Assembly: GCF_002207865.1 (NCBI RefSeq)
Contig: NZ_BDQM01000017.1
Span: 1 to 64,000 of the forward strand
Reading direction: 5' to 3'
DNA: 64,000 nucleotides
Origin: Colwellia marinimaniae
Lineage (GTDB): Bacteria; Pseudomonadota; Gammaproteobacteria; Enterobacterales; Alteromonadaceae
The notes under the pieces are model-generated. The model did not search any database. It worked only from the letters and a program-made list of their open reading frames with translations, and was not told where the DNA came from. This document shows, piece by piece, positions 36,593 to 46,045 of the stretch. A program made the position numbers and the translations under genes. Position 1 is the stretch's first letter. Each line of letters opens with the position of its first letter.

Positions 36593-39466
36593 TTAGAGTG
36601 CGGCTATTTGCTCTTTTTGCTCAAGCATTTTGGCAAGAGCCGATTCAGCTTCGGCCAATTTTGTCTTTTCTTTTTCAATAACCGCTGCTGGTGCTTTACC
36701 AACAAAGTTCTCATTACTAAGCTTACCACGTGTTCTCGCCGCATCTTTTTCAAGCTTATCCATGGCTTTATCTAAACGAGCTAGCTCAGCTTCTTTATCG
36801 ATTAAACCTGCCATTGGTATAAGTACCGTTAGCTCACCGATAACCGCTGATGCTGACGCTGGACCTTGTTCGTTGTCAGCTAATAGAGTAATACTGTCAA
36901 GTTTGGCTAGTGTTAATAAAAATTGCTCGTTGTTGCTTAAACGACGTTGATCCTCTTCGCTAACGTTTTTAAGCAATACCGGTAATGCTTTACTGGGTGA
37001 TATATCCATTTCGCCACGGATATTTCGAATGGCAACAATAAATTGTTTGACCCACTCTAAGTCATCAATAGCTTGTTGATCGCACTTACTCTCATCAAAC
37101 TGAGGGAATGCTTGAATCATAATAGAATCACCAACCTTGGCAAAGTCGCTTAATGGCTGTACACGCTGCCAAATAGTTTCCGTGATAAAGGGCATAATGG
37201 GATGCATTAAGCGTAATAAGCTTTCCAATATATTGACTAAGGTATGACGAGTACCACGTTGCTGTGCTTCATTACCTTTGAATAATACCGGCTTGGTTAA
37301 CTCTAAATACCAGTCACAAAATTGATTCCAAGTGAATTCGTAAAGCGCTTGTGAAGCTAAGTCAAAGCGGAATGAGTCAAAGGCTTCATGAACAGTTTTA
37401 ACTGTTTGCTCAAATTGGCCGATGATCCAACGATCAGCCAGTGATAATTCCATTGCTCCCCTAGCTCCATTCTCTGAAGCTTGACCGCAATCGAATTCCT
37501 CGGTATTCATCATGACATAACGACTAGCATTCCATAATTTATTGGTAAAGTTACGGTAACCTTCAAGACGCTTCATATCCCAGCTAATATCACGGCCAGT
37601 GGTGGCAACTGAGGTTAAGGTGAAACGTAGCGCATCAGTACCGTGCGCTTCAATACCGTTTGGATATTCTTTTTTCGTTAGTTTTTCAATTTTAGCGGCC
37701 ATTTTTGGCTGCATCATATTGCCGGTACGTTTTTTTAATAGATCTTCAAGAGAAATACCATCAATCATGTCTAATGGATCAACCACATTGCCTTTAGATT
37801 TACTCATTTTATCGCCATTTTCATCGCGAATAAGACCGGTCATATAGATTTTTTTAAATGGAATTAGTGCTTTACCGTTTTCATCTTTGTTAAAGTGCAT
37901 GGTCATCATGATCATACGGGCAACCCAGAAGAAAATAATGTCAAAACCTGTTACCAGTACATCGGTAGGGTGGAAAGTTTTTAAGTCTTCAGTCTCTTTT
38001 GGCCAACCTAGGGTTGAGAAGGTCCACAGTGCAGATGAGAACCAGGTATCAAGTACATCCTCATCTTGGCGTAGTTTCATGTCGTCGCTAATGGGGTTAT
38101 TAGCACGTACTTCTGCTTCATTACGACCAACATACACTTTACCGTTCTCGTCATACCAAGCTGGGATTCGATGTCCCCACCACAGTTGGCGTGAAATACA
38201 CCAATCTTGAATGTTGTTCATCCACGCGAAATACATGTTTTCGTATTGTTTTGGTACAAATTCAATTCGACCATCTTTCACGGCATCAACGGCAGGACCT
38301 GCTAGCTTTTCTACCCGCACATACCATTGGTCTGTTAATAATGGCTCAATAATAACACCAGAGCGATCGCCGTAAGGGGCAACTAAATCATGATCTTTAA
38401 CTTCAACCAATAAACCGAGTTCATCAAATTTAGCAACAATGGCTTTACGGGCAACAAAGCGGTCCATACCGGCAAATTCGCTAGGTAATTCAGTGCTGTA
38501 AACATCAGAAATTTCGCCTTTGGTATCATATACTTCAGCGTTGGCTAAAATAGCGGCATTTTTATCTAGAATATTGATTTGTGGTAGCGCATGACGTTTA
38601 CCCACTTCATTATCGTTAAAGTCATGAGCGGGAGTGATTTTCACACAACCTGTACCCTTGTCCATATCGGCATGGTCATCACCAACAATGGGAATTAAGC
38701 GATTCACTAAAGGCAACAATATTTTTTTACCGATAAGATCTTTATAACGTGGATCTTTAGGGTTAACGGCAACGCCAGTATCACCTAACATGGTTTCTGG
38801 ACGGGTAGTGGCAACCACTAAGTAATCAAGGCCTTCGGCAGTTTTTTCGCCATCAGCTAATGGATAGCGCAAGTGCCACATGTGACCCTTTTTATCTTTG
38901 TTTTCTACTTCTAAATCTGAAATAGCGGTATGTAATTTAGGATCCCAGTTAACTAAACGTTTACCACGATAAATTAAATCATCTTCGAATAAACGCACAA
39001 ATACTTCTTGTACCGCTTCTGACATACCCTCGTCCATGGTAAAACGTTCACGGCTCCAATCAATGGAGTTACCTAAGCGACGCATTTGTTTACTTATGGT
39101 GCCACCAGACTCTTCTTTCCACTGCCAAATTTTATCGATAAAACCTTCACGACCATAATCATGGCGAGTTTTGCCTTCTTCGGCGGCAATTTTACGTTCA
39201 ACTACCATTTGTGTCGCTATACCGGCATGGTCGCAACCTGTTTGCCATAAGGTGTTTTTACCTTGCATACGTTGGTAGCGAATCAGGGTATCCATGATGG
39301 TTTGCTGAAAAGCATGACCCATATGTAAGCTACCCGTCACATTGGGTGGCGGAATCGCAATGCTGTAACTGTCACCTTTACCTGTAGGGCTAAAGTAACC
39401 TTGCTCTTCCCAGCTAGTATAAAGGGACTGTTCAATGTCGGTCGGGTTAAAGGTTTTTTCCATCAT
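36593..39466 (-). CDS. valS: Valyl-tRNA synthetase
   Basis: A 957-residue class I synthetase that charges tRNA-Val. The HIGH-type motif is [13 protein letters not shown] near residue 40-52 and the KMSKS motif is [11 protein letters not shown] in the middle. An editing (CP1) domain with [12 protein letters not shown] removes mischarged threonine. The C-terminal coiled coil ([18 protein letters not shown]...) that contacts the tRNA is present. Length is as in E. coli (951). It follows holC on the minus strand, the conserved pepA-holC-valS order. Confidence 0.97.
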   Translation of the reverse strand: MMEKTFNPTDIEQSLYTSWEEQGYFSPTGKGDSYSIAIPPPNVTGSLHMGHAFQQTIMDTLIRYQRMQGKNTLWQTGCDHAGIATQMVVERKIAAEEGKTRHDYGREGFIDKIWQWKEESGGTISKQMRRLGNSIDWSRERFTMDEGMSEAVQEVFVRLFEDDLIYRGKRLVNWDPKLHTAISDLEVENKDKKGHMWHLRYPLADGEKTAEGLDYLVVATTRPETMLGDTGVAVNPKDPRYKDLIGKKILLPLVNRLIPIVGDDHADMDKGTGCVKITPAHDFNDNEVGKRHALPQINILDKNAAILANAEVYDTKGEISDVYSTELPSEFAGMDRFVARKAIVAKFDELGLLVEVKDHDLVAPYGDRSGVIIEPLLTDQWYVRVEKLAGPAVDAVKDGRIEFVPKQYENMYFAWMNNIQDWCISRQLWWGHRIPAWYDENGKVYVGRNEAEVRANNPISDDMKLRQDEDVLDTWFSSALWTFSTLGWPKETEDLKTFHPTDVLVTGFDIIFFWVARMIMMTMHFNKDENGKALIPFKKIYMTGLIRDENGDKMSKSKGNVVDPLDMIDGISLEDLLKKRTGNMMQPKMAAKIEKLTKKEYPNGIEAHGTDALRFTLTSVATTGRDISWDMKRLEGYRNFTNKLWNASRYVMMNTEEFDCGQASENGARGAMELSLADRWIIGQFEQTVKTVHEAFDSFRFDLASQALYEFTWNQFCDWYLELTKPVLFKGNEAQQRGTRHTLVNILESLLRLMHPIMPFITETIWQRVQPLSDFAKVGDSIMIQAFPQFDESKCDQQAIDDLEWVKQFIVAIRNIRGEMDISPSKALPVLLKNVSEEDQRRLSNNEQFLLTLAKLDSITLLADNEQGPASASAVIGELTVLIPMAGLIDKEAELARLDKAMDKLEKDAARTRGKLSNENFVGKAPAAVIEKEKTKLAEAESALAKMLEQKEQIAAL

Positions 39467-39643
39467 AGTTTCCGCTAATAGGTTTAATAGTTGTTCGTTG
39501 TTTTGCTGTCGTACTCTTTATCAGTAAAAGCTTATCAGTTAAGCTCAACAAGGCAAAAGTGCAGCAAAGTAAAATTCATTGTTTATGGTATTTGTGTAAG
39601 CTTTCGAGCTGGTCTTGGTGTTTATCTTTGTGCAAGGTGGCAG

Positions 39644-40126
39644 CTACTTAGTGGCTTCGCTTGAGACATCGCTTGGCACGGTTACCGCTTGGTTATCTAC
39701 TTGAAAACCCCATTGTCGGCAAGTTTTAAAGCGTTCTCTCGCTTGTTGCTTAAGTGTTTCATCACTAGGTACAAAATCAACGATAAATTGAAATTGATTA
39801 GCAAAGTTAGGCACAGTACTGGTCAAGTTAATAAGCACAGAGCGACGCCCTTGCGGTGCTTGAAAACCTATTTCAACAGCTGCGCCTTGTTTTGGACCTT
39901 CACCAACGAGGTTGTGCGGGACAAAACTGTCGCTATCAAATGCCCACAGCATTTCATCAATTTGTTCAGCATGTTGCTGGTCTTGTGTATAGATATAGAC
40001 CCGCTGCTTTTGCCGATAAAAATAGCTGGCTTGCAAACAGGCATGATAGAGCGCAGAACGAGACTCTTGGTCCGAGTCGTCTGTTACCTCATCTTTAAGT
40101 AGATAAAACATTACTTGGGTTTGCAT
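39644..40126 (-). CDS. holC: DNA polymerase III chi subunit
   Basis: A 160-residue HolC-family protein. It carries the family's RVYIYTQDQQHAEQIDEMLWAFDSDSFVPHNL segment and INLTSTVPNFANQFQFIVDFVP. Chi pairs with psi in the clamp-loader complex and binds SSB, linking the replisome to single-stranded DNA. It sits between pepA and valS as in most gammaproteobacteria. The C-terminal tail of about 12 residues is longer than in E. coli. Confidence 0.92.
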   Translation of the reverse strand: MQTQVMFYLLKDEVTDDSDQESRSALYHACLQASYFYRQKQRVYIYTQDQQHAEQIDEMLWAFDSDSFVPHNLVGEGPKQGAAVEIGFQAPQGRRSVLINLTSTVPNFANQFQFIVDFVPSDETLKQQARERFKTCRQWGFQVDNQAVTVPSDVSSEATK

Positions 40127-40224
40127 GTCATTAGCCTAAGTTAATTTGTAGTAGTGGCTTTAACCGCGATTAAGCTCATACTTGTGTATGAGCGTGACAA
40201 TCGGGAATAAATTCCCTGCTACAA

Positions 40225-41730
40225 TTACTCGCCTTGTTCTTGACCGGCACGGTTAAGCAAAAATTGCGTTAACATGCTTACCGGGCGACCTGTTGCACCT
40301 TTGTTTTTACCACTGCGCCATGCGGTGCCAGCAATATCTAGATGTGCCCAGTTATATTTTTTAGTGAATTTTGATAAGAAACAAGCGGCGGTAATGGCGC
40401 CGGCCTCTTTGCCACCTAGATTGGTAAAGTCAGCAAATGGGCTATCAAGTTGATCTTGATAATCATCCCATAACGGCATGCGCCATGCTCTGTCACCACT
40501 TTGCTCTGAAGCATTTAAAAGCTCATGGGCAAGCGGGTTATGACTAGTGAATAAGGCAGTAGCGTGTGCACCAAGTGCAACAACACAAGCACCGGTTAAG
40601 GTAGCCACATCAATTACTATATCAGGGTCAAAACGCTCAACATAGGTAAGCGCGTCACATAATACTAAGCGGCCTTCGGCGTCGGTATTCAATACTTCAA
40701 CCGTTTGACCCGACATAGTGGTTAATATATCACCTGGGCGGTAAGCGTTACTGCTTGGCATGTTTTCACATCCGGCTAAAATACCGATAACATTGATTGG
40801 TAGGTTAAGCTCGGCTAATGCATGCATAGCACCCAATACACTGGCAGCACCACCCATATCATATTTCATTTCATCCATGCCAAGGCCTGGTTTTAATGAA
40901 ATACCGCCACTGTCAAAGGTTAAACCTTTACCGATTAAAACTAATGGTTTCGAGTCATCCTTTGCGCCATCATATTTAATAATACTCATCAATGATTCAT
41001 TCGCTGAACCACGACCAACGGCAAGGTATGAGCCCATACCAAGTTCTTCCATTTCTTTTTCGTCAACAATGGTGGTGGTTATCTTGTCATAATCAGTATC
41101 AAGAATCTTCGCTTGCTCAGCCAGATAAGCTGGATTACAAATGTTTGGTGGCATGTTAGCAACATTTTTACAGGTAGTAATACCTTCAGCAATGGCTAAT
41201 GCATGGGTAACGGCACGTTCGCCAATAGGCAGTTCACGGCGAGTTGGCACATTAAAAACAATTTTACGTAAAGGGCGTCGTGGCTCGGCAATGCGAGTTT
41301 TTAAACTATCAAAGCTGTATAAGGCATCTTGTGCCGCTTCTACTGCTTGACGTACTTTCCAGTAAATATCACGGCCTTTAACATGTAACTCGGATAGGAA
41401 ACATACCGCTTCCATAGAACCTGTTTCATTTAAGGTATTAATTGTTTTGGTAATTATTTGACGATATTGACGTTCATCAAGCTCGCGTTCTTTACCACAA
41501 CCGACTAATAACACCCGTTCACTTAAGATATTAGGCACATGATGTAATAATAACATCTGTCCTGCTTTACCTTCTAAATCACCCTTACGTAAAAGGTTGC
41601 TAATGTAGCCTTCACTTATTTCATCAAGCTGCTCTGCGGTACCGCTAAGTCTGCGTGGCTCAAAAACACCAACAACAATACAAGCGCTACGTTGTTTTTC
41701 GGGACTGCCGCTTTTTACACTGAACTCCAT
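40225..41730 (-). CDS. pepA: Cytosol (leucyl) aminopeptidase PepA
   Basis: A 501-residue M17 aminopeptidase. The dinuclear metal site is seen in [18 protein letters not shown] and in [14 protein letters not shown], the M17 signature; Lys and Asp ligands are in place. The N-terminal macro-like domain is also the DNA-binding part used by PepA in XerCD recombination and carAB regulation in E. coli. It is divergent from lptF across about 230 bases, the usual arrangement. A 20-base hairpin (GCTCATAC...GTATGAGC, 40173-40192) lies between pepA and holC without a T-run. Confidence 0.96.
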   Translation of the reverse strand: MEFSVKSGSPEKQRSACIVVGVFEPRRLSGTAEQLDEISEGYISNLLRKGDLEGKAGQMLLLHHVPNILSERVLLVGCGKERELDERQYRQIITKTINTLNETGSMEAVCFLSELHVKGRDIYWKVRQAVEAAQDALYSFDSLKTRIAEPRRPLRKIVFNVPTRRELPIGERAVTHALAIAEGITTCKNVANMPPNICNPAYLAEQAKILDTDYDKITTTIVDEKEMEELGMGSYLAVGRGSANESLMSIIKYDGAKDDSKPLVLIGKGLTFDSGGISLKPGLGMDEMKYDMGGAASVLGAMHALAELNLPINVIGILAGCENMPSSNAYRPGDILTTMSGQTVEVLNTDAEGRLVLCDALTYVERFDPDIVIDVATLTGACVVALGAHATALFTSHNPLAHELLNASEQSGDRAWRMPLWDDYQDQLDSPFADFTNLGGKEAGAITAACFLSKFTKKYNWAHLDIAGTAWRSGKNKGATGRPVSMLTQFLLNRAGQEQGE

Positions 41731-41958
41731 GACTTTTCCTTTTACAATTTTATAGGGTAATTATTTAGCTTAACTTGCTAAAATAAGTAAAAAATAGCAC
41801 TCTTGTCTATTCAATTGATATCGCTAAGGGCTATAATTATAGTCGCACTCATCAATATTAGTTACTCACTGACTATATAGTTTACTTATGAAAACGACAA
41901 GTTTACTCAATATTTGCCAATATGTCAGAAAAAAACTAAGTTTTTACGGGATCTTTTT

Positions 41959-43140
41959 GTGATCATTTTTCGTTATTTATTAAAAGAAGTCGCCAAAACA
42001 CAATTAGCAGTATTTTTTGTGTTAATGACTATTTTTATCAGTCAAAAATTTGTCCGTGTGCTCGGTGATGCGTCAGAAGGCAGTATACCAGGGCAACTAG
42101 TGATGACTTTTATCGCTTTGAAAATCCCCGACCTTGCTGGTTTTATTCTGCCACTAAGCTTATTCTTAGGGGTGTTACTTGCTTATGGCCGGATTTATGC
42201 GGACAGTGAAATGACAGTGTTACACGCCTGTGGTGTCAGCGAGTGGTATGTCGTCCGAGTGACGTTAGTACTGGCAGTTATTACCGCCATTGTTACCGGT
42301 ATTTTCACTTTATACCTTGCGCCCCTGGCCTCTGAATATCAATATCAAGTAAAAGAAGAACTTGCCGCCGACTCTGGCTTAAGTGCCCTAGTTTCAGGAC
42401 GTTTTCAGCAAACGGGTAATCAAGATGCCGTGGTATTTATTCATGATAAAGATCGAGAGACCAATAGCTTTAATAAAGTTTTTGTCGCCCAGTTACCCAA
42501 GGGTGAGCATAGTGGCGCAAGCATTATCAATTCAAGTTTAGTGTACGCTAGAACAGGCCGAGTATATGAAGATGAATCGGGCTCACAACAGCTAGTACTA
42601 GGTGATGGTATTCGTTATCACAGAGATGCTGATAGCGGTGAATTCCAGTCAGTGGCCTTCGACAAATACTATATTCAAATTAAAGATCAAGAAGTTGAAC
42701 ATCAACATCGTAAGTTAAGTGCGTTAACCACGCTGGAGTTATATAACAATGATAACCCAGAGTTAGAGTCAGCTTACCGCGCTACTATTCAATGGCGAAT
42801 GTCTTTTCCTTTAATTTGTATCATTCTCATTTTTATTGCCGTGCCATTAAGTGTAGTCAACCCTAGGCAGGGTAAATTTGGTAAGTTGCTGCCCGCTTTA
42901 ATGTTATTTTTAGGATATTTATTATTGTTAACGTCAATGCGTTCAGCCATAGAAAAAAATGCCATTCCTAGTGTTATTGGCTTATGGCCAGTACATATTA
43001 GTGCCTTATTTATCGGTATAATGCTGTTAATGAAGGAGCGTAGTACTGGGCGAATTATCAAAGCAAAACTACCTAGCTTTAAACTACCTAGCTTTAAACG
43101 TAAAACTAAAGCTAAAAGCAGTCAAGGTAAGGGTAATTAA
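41959..43140 (+). CDS. lptF: LPS export permease LptF
   Basis: A 393-residue inner-membrane subunit of the LptB2FGC lipopolysaccharide exporter, with six membrane helices and a periplasmic jellyroll between helices 3 and 4. The start is a GTG at 41959 giving VIIFRYLLKEVAKTQLAVFF, which aligns with the LptF N-terminus; an ATG at 41914 would add 15 residues. FVRVLGDASEGSIPG and ERSTG near the end are family-like. The C-terminus has a doubled KLPSF from a 15-bp repeat (43066-43095) and a basic tail. Its stop overlaps the ATG of a mini-gene copy of the lptG start (TAATG). Confidence 0.93.
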   Translation: MIIFRYLLKEVAKTQLAVFFVLMTIFISQKFVRVLGDASEGSIPGQLVMTFIALKIPDLAGFILPLSLFLGVLLAYGRIYADSEMTVLHACGVSEWYVVRVTLVLAVITAIVTGIFTLYLAPLASEYQYQVKEELAADSGLSALVSGRFQQTGNQDAVVFIHDKDRETNSFNKVFVAQLPKGEHSGASIINSSLVYARTGRVYEDESGSQQLVLGDGIRYHRDADSGEFQSVAFDKYYIQIKDQEVEHQHRKLSALTTLELYNNDNPELESAYRATIQWRMSFPLICIILIFIAVPLSVVNPRQGKFGKLLPALMLFLGYLLLLTSMRSAIEKNAIPSVIGLWPVHISALFIGIMLLMKERSTGRIIKAKLPSFKLPSFKRKTKAKSSQGKGN

Positions 43141-43268
43141 TGCGTATTCTTGCTTTATATATTGGTCGTTTTACTCATAATAGTGCTGCTACTATTTTTA
43201 TTCCCCTAGCCGTATTTATTAGCGTCAGTGGCATCATTAAATTTGTCTTACAAGGTAAGGGTAATTAA
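43140..43268 (+). CDS. Mini-gene 1: 42-residue LptG N-terminal peptide
   Basis: Open frame MRILALYIGRFTHN...GIIKFVLQGKGN inside the first repeat unit. It encodes the cytoplasmic start and the first membrane helix of LptG (AATIFIPLAVFISVSGIIKFV), then the four residues GKGN copied from the LptF tail, then stop. Its ATG overlaps the lptF stop (TAATG) and its stop overlaps the next ATG in the same way, so all frames are coupled like lptF-lptG itself. It could be a duplication by-product, but the frame and hydrophobic helix have stayed intact despite substitutions. Confidence 0.6.
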   Translation: MRILALYIGRFTHNSAATIFIPLAVFISVSGIIKFVLQGKGN

Positions 43269-43396
43269 TGCGTATTCTTGCTTTATATATTGGACGTTTT
43301 ACTCATAATAGTGCTGCTACTATTTTTATTCCCTTAGCCGTATTTATTAGCGTCAGTGGCATCATTAAATTTGTCGAACAAGGTAAGGGTAATTAA
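43268..43396 (+). CDS. Mini-gene 2: 42-residue LptG N-terminal peptide
   Basis: Second unit, same length and plan as mini-gene 1, differing mainly in ending IIKFVEQGKGN, where Glu restores the FVEQ seen in real LptG. Its stop overlaps the lptG ATG. If translated it would give a one-helix membrane peptide resembling the first helix of LptG. No separate ribosome site beyond the GGTAAGGG shared by all three starts. Confidence 0.6.
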   Translation: MRILALYIGRFTHNSAATIFIPLAVFISVSGIIKFVEQGKGN

Positions 43397-44463
43397 TGCG
43401 TATTCTTGATTTATATATTGGACGCATCATAGCTTCTACTACTTTTACTACCTTAGCCGTATTTGTTAGCGTCAGTGGCATCATTAAATTTGTCGAACAA
43501 ATGCGCGCTATCGGACGTGGTGATTACGATCTTGCCCACGCCGCCTTATATGTACTTCATATGGTACCACGTGATGTGGAAGTGTTTTTTCCTATGTCAG
43601 CGCTTATTGGCGGCTTAATTGGCATGGGCATGTTAGCCAGTAATAGTGAGCTGGTGGTGATGCAAGCAGCAGGTTTATCAAAGTTAGATATTATTAAGTC
43701 AGTAATGAAAACAGCCATTTTATTGATTATTGTTAGTATGGCTATTGGCGAGTGGTTAGCGCCAAGTGGTGAAGCTAAAGCCCGAGAAATTCGTGCACAA
43801 GCTATTTCTGGCGGCAGTTTAATTTCAGCTAAAAATGGTGTCTGGGCAAAAGACGGTGATTACTTCGTCAATATAGGTGAAGTAATGGATAAAGGTCGAT
43901 TAAAAAATATTCAAATATATGGTTTTAATGAGCAATTAAGAATTGATAGTTGGATTGCGGCTAAAAGTGCCATTTATCAAAATGATGCTTGGCTGCTCTC
44001 GGATGTTGAGGAGTTTATATTGCTTGAAGATGAAATTATTACGAAGAACTACAGTCAAAAAGTTTGGAAATCGTCGTTAACACCGAAAAAGCTAGGGGTG
44101 GTGACCGTTACTCCCGAGTCACTTTCTTTACGAGGTTTGATTGATTATTTAGATTATTTAGAGGCTAATGAACAAGACACTAGCCGCTATGAACTCGCTT
44201 TTTGGCGAAAACTAATGCAACCATTGACGGTAGCGGTAATGCTGCTGGTGGCACTGTCGTTTGTTTTTGGTCCGCTTCGCTCAGTTTCTATGGGGGCGCG
44301 CATTATGATGGGGGTTTTTACCGGTATTCTATTTTTCATTAGTAATGAAGTATTGGGCTCGATGAGTTTGGTCTATCAACTTCCGCCAATACTGGGGGCA
44401 ACGATGCCGAGTTTGCTCTTCATTAGCGCTGCTTGGTACTTTATCAGTAAGAAACCCAGCTAA
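43396..44463 (+). CDS. lptG: LPS export permease LptG
   Basis: A 355-residue partner of LptF in the lipopolysaccharide exporter. Typical segments are LDLYIGR at the start, SVSGIIKFVEQMRAIGRGDYDL, FFPMSALIGGLIGMGMLASNSELVVMQAAGLS and a C-terminal three-helix block. It is preceded by two truncated tandem copies of its first 35 codons, so the usual direct TAATG link to lptF is replaced by a chain of coupled short frames. The gene itself is full length and looks intact. Confidence 0.95.
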   Translation: MRILDLYIGRIIASTTFTTLAVFVSVSGIIKFVEQMRAIGRGDYDLAHAALYVLHMVPRDVEVFFPMSALIGGLIGMGMLASNSELVVMQAAGLSKLDIIKSVMKTAILLIIVSMAIGEWLAPSGEAKAREIRAQAISGGSLISAKNGVWAKDGDYFVNIGEVMDKGRLKNIQIYGFNEQLRIDSWIAAKSAIYQNDAWLLSDVEEFILLEDEIITKNYSQKVWKSSLTPKKLGVVTVTPESLSLRGLIDYLDYLEANEQDTSRYELAFWRKLMQPLTVAVMLLVALSFVFGPLRSVSMGARIMMGVFTGILFFISNEVLGSMSLVYQLPPILGATMPSLLFISAAWYFISKKPS

Positions 44464-44478
44464 CAGCTCAGCGCTTAA

Positions 44479-44524
44479 TTTTTCGCTATTAACCGGTTAA
44501 TCAATTAGGGTTAATAGCGAAAAT
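44479..44524 (+). terminator. Terminator after lptG
   Basis: TTTTTCGCTATTAACC pairs with GGTTAATAGCGAAAAT, loop of about 14 bases. It can serve lptG and, in reverse, the convergent RDD gene. Confidence 0.7.
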
Positions 44525-44583
44525 GTCGATAAAGATAACTTACCTTAGACTAGTTAGGTTAAAGGAAAAGCCCCGCTAAGCTG

Positions 44584-45084
44584 TTATAAACGACCTCGGT
44601 TAGCCTCTAGCGATAACACCACAACTTCTGTGTTAGTTAATCTATCTTGTAAGCTCAGTTTGTTTTTTCTATCAAAAGCAACCAAAATAGTACCTAAACC
44701 GAATAACGTTGGTACTAGTCGTTTAATGCCAGTGTTTATACTTAACAGTGAACCATCAAGGTTTTGTACGCGTAAACGCCATGCTTTCATCCCTAATGTT
44801 TGGCCACTCTTACTCCAGAAATAAACAAAGAAAAAACTGACCCAAGCCATTTTCCATAATTCATTAGGCCACTTTAACCAAGCCGTATTGGCTATGGTAT
44901 CGGAAAAATGTTGTTGGCCTTGCATATCAAATAAGCCAAAATGATGCCCAATAAACATTAATAAAAAACTAAAGGCTCCAGCTGCCATATAAACAGCAAA
45001 AGCGATAAGAAAGTCATAGACCCATGAGCCGAAGCGACGTCTAAAGCCAGCGCGAGGAAAAATTACAGGTGTGGTATCAGTCAT
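44584..45084 (-). CDS. RDD family membrane protein
   Basis: A 166-residue protein with three to four membrane helices and the RDD motif pattern: the Arg in FRRRFGSWVYDFLIAF, with Asp in the first helix, and GMKAWRLRVQNLDG after the third. RDD proteins are linked to ion transport or stress in some bacteria, but most are uncharacterised. It is convergent with lptG, a position often kept in Alteromonadales. Confidence 0.85.
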   Translation of the reverse strand: MTDTTPVIFPRAGFRRRFGSWVYDFLIAFAVYMAAGAFSFLLMFIGHHFGLFDMQGQQHFSDTIANTAWLKWPNELWKMAWVSFFFVYFWSKSGQTLGMKAWRLRVQNLDGSLLSINTGIKRLVPTLFGLGTILVAFDRKNKLSLQDRLTNTEVVVLSLEANRGRL

Positions 45085-45484
45085 TGAACCTTCTATATAT
45101 TAAGTTATTGCAAATTTAAACAGCGGAAAATAATTTTTGTAGTTTAACAAAATTTATCTTAATTGAGTATCCCTATGAGCTAGGGTAGAGTCGGGAAGTA
45201 TTCAACCCGCTAGGTTTATCTGTGGTGTCATTGTATTAAACGTCAAGGAGCAAGTACTGGCCTAGTTAATTAATGAGTAATAAAAGCAACTAAGCTCGGA
45301 CATTTTGTAAATATAGTGTTACTAATTGGTTGTCTTATGCGTTTTAGTTATATACGACTCTGCTCACATTGATGTCGGCCGCTACTTGATTAGTATATAA
45401 TCTGCGCAAACTATAGCTGTTGCCATTTAGCGACAGATACAAACATACAATCATAGAAAGTAGCTATCAAAGAAAAGGGCTAGC
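45085..45484. other. Intergenic region without recognised features
   Basis: About 400 bases between two divergent genes. It should contain both promoters. I see no RNA gene or strong hairpin in it. Confidence 0.5.
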
Positions 45485-45922
45485 ATGAGTAGTAAATTTT
45501 TATCTGGAAGTGCATTTATTGTTGCCGTACTTATAACCGTGCCAACATTAGCCGAGCAAATCGGCGTTACCCGAGCAGACGCTGACACTCTAAGCCGTGT
45601 GGCCGTTGGCGGAGACATCGTTATAGCTGGCAATGTTAGCATAATTGATAATGCTAGCCTCAATGTTACTAAAACTGTCCAAGAGCAACCTACTCGTGCC
45701 CGGGAATTGGTTTCCCTAGATAAAGTGATGAATAGTGGTGGCGAAATCACCTCTGCGGTAAATGGTCAAGTTGCAGCTCAGCTCAGTCAAGTAAAGAAGA
45801 CGCAAATACTTACTCCCATTAGTATCTGGTTATTTGTTTTAGCTATGACCTTAGTTTATGTCAATAGAAAAACGCTGTTGCCAAAACAGCTTACAATGTT
45901 GAAAAAGCCTGCTAAAAAGTAA
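45485..45922 (+). CDS. Exported hypothetical protein with C-terminal membrane anchor
   Basis: A 145-residue protein with an N-terminal signal peptide (MSSKFLSGSAFIVAVLITVPTLAEQ), a periplasmic domain of about 85 residues, then one helix (ISIWLFVLAMTLVYV) and a basic tail ending KKPAKK. The domain has no Cys and no recognised motif. The plan (signal, soluble part, C-terminal helix plus basic residues) resembles sorting-tag proteins, but no PEP, LPXTG or GlyGly motif precedes the helix. It is monocistronic with its own terminator. Confidence 0.6.
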   Translation: MSSKFLSGSAFIVAVLITVPTLAEQIGVTRADADTLSRVAVGGDIVIAGNVSIIDNASLNVTKTVQEQPTRARELVSLDKVMNSGGEITSAVNGQVAAQLSQVKKTQILTPISIWLFVLAMTLVYVNRKTLLPKQLTMLKKPAKK

Positions 45923-45947
45923 GTTTTAGATAGCGAACGACTTAATT

Positions 45948-45999
45948 AAAAAGCCACTTTTTTTGTCAGGTATTCCTGGTCAAAGAAGGTGGCTTTTTT
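45948..45999 (+). terminator. Terminator between the exported protein gene and the RND operon
   Basis: AAAAAGCCACTT pairs with AAGGTGGCTTTTT across a longer loop; A and T runs make it usable in both directions. Confidence 0.8.
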
Positions 46000-46045
46000 G
46001 TTGGTATAGTATTTTGCTTGCTAATTCCTTAGCAAGCCAGGCTAT

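Larger units (their letters stand above)
43126..43500 (+). repeat. Three tandem copies of the lptF end / lptG start segment
   Basis: A 128-bp unit starting GGTAAGGGTAATTAATGCG and ending with a CAA occupies 43126-43253 and 43254-43381. A third, 119-bp copy at 43382-43500 is the true start of lptG. Units one and two differ at only a few bases; unit three matches them at both ends but differs in a central block of about 40 bases and is 9 bases shorter there. The CAA before GGTAAG in lptF and at the unit ends gives a short homology for duplication. Confidence 0.95.

Noticed and set aside
43126..43381. Assembly duplication at lptF-lptG
   Set aside because: The copies differ from each other and more strongly from lptG, so they are not a simple assembly artefact.
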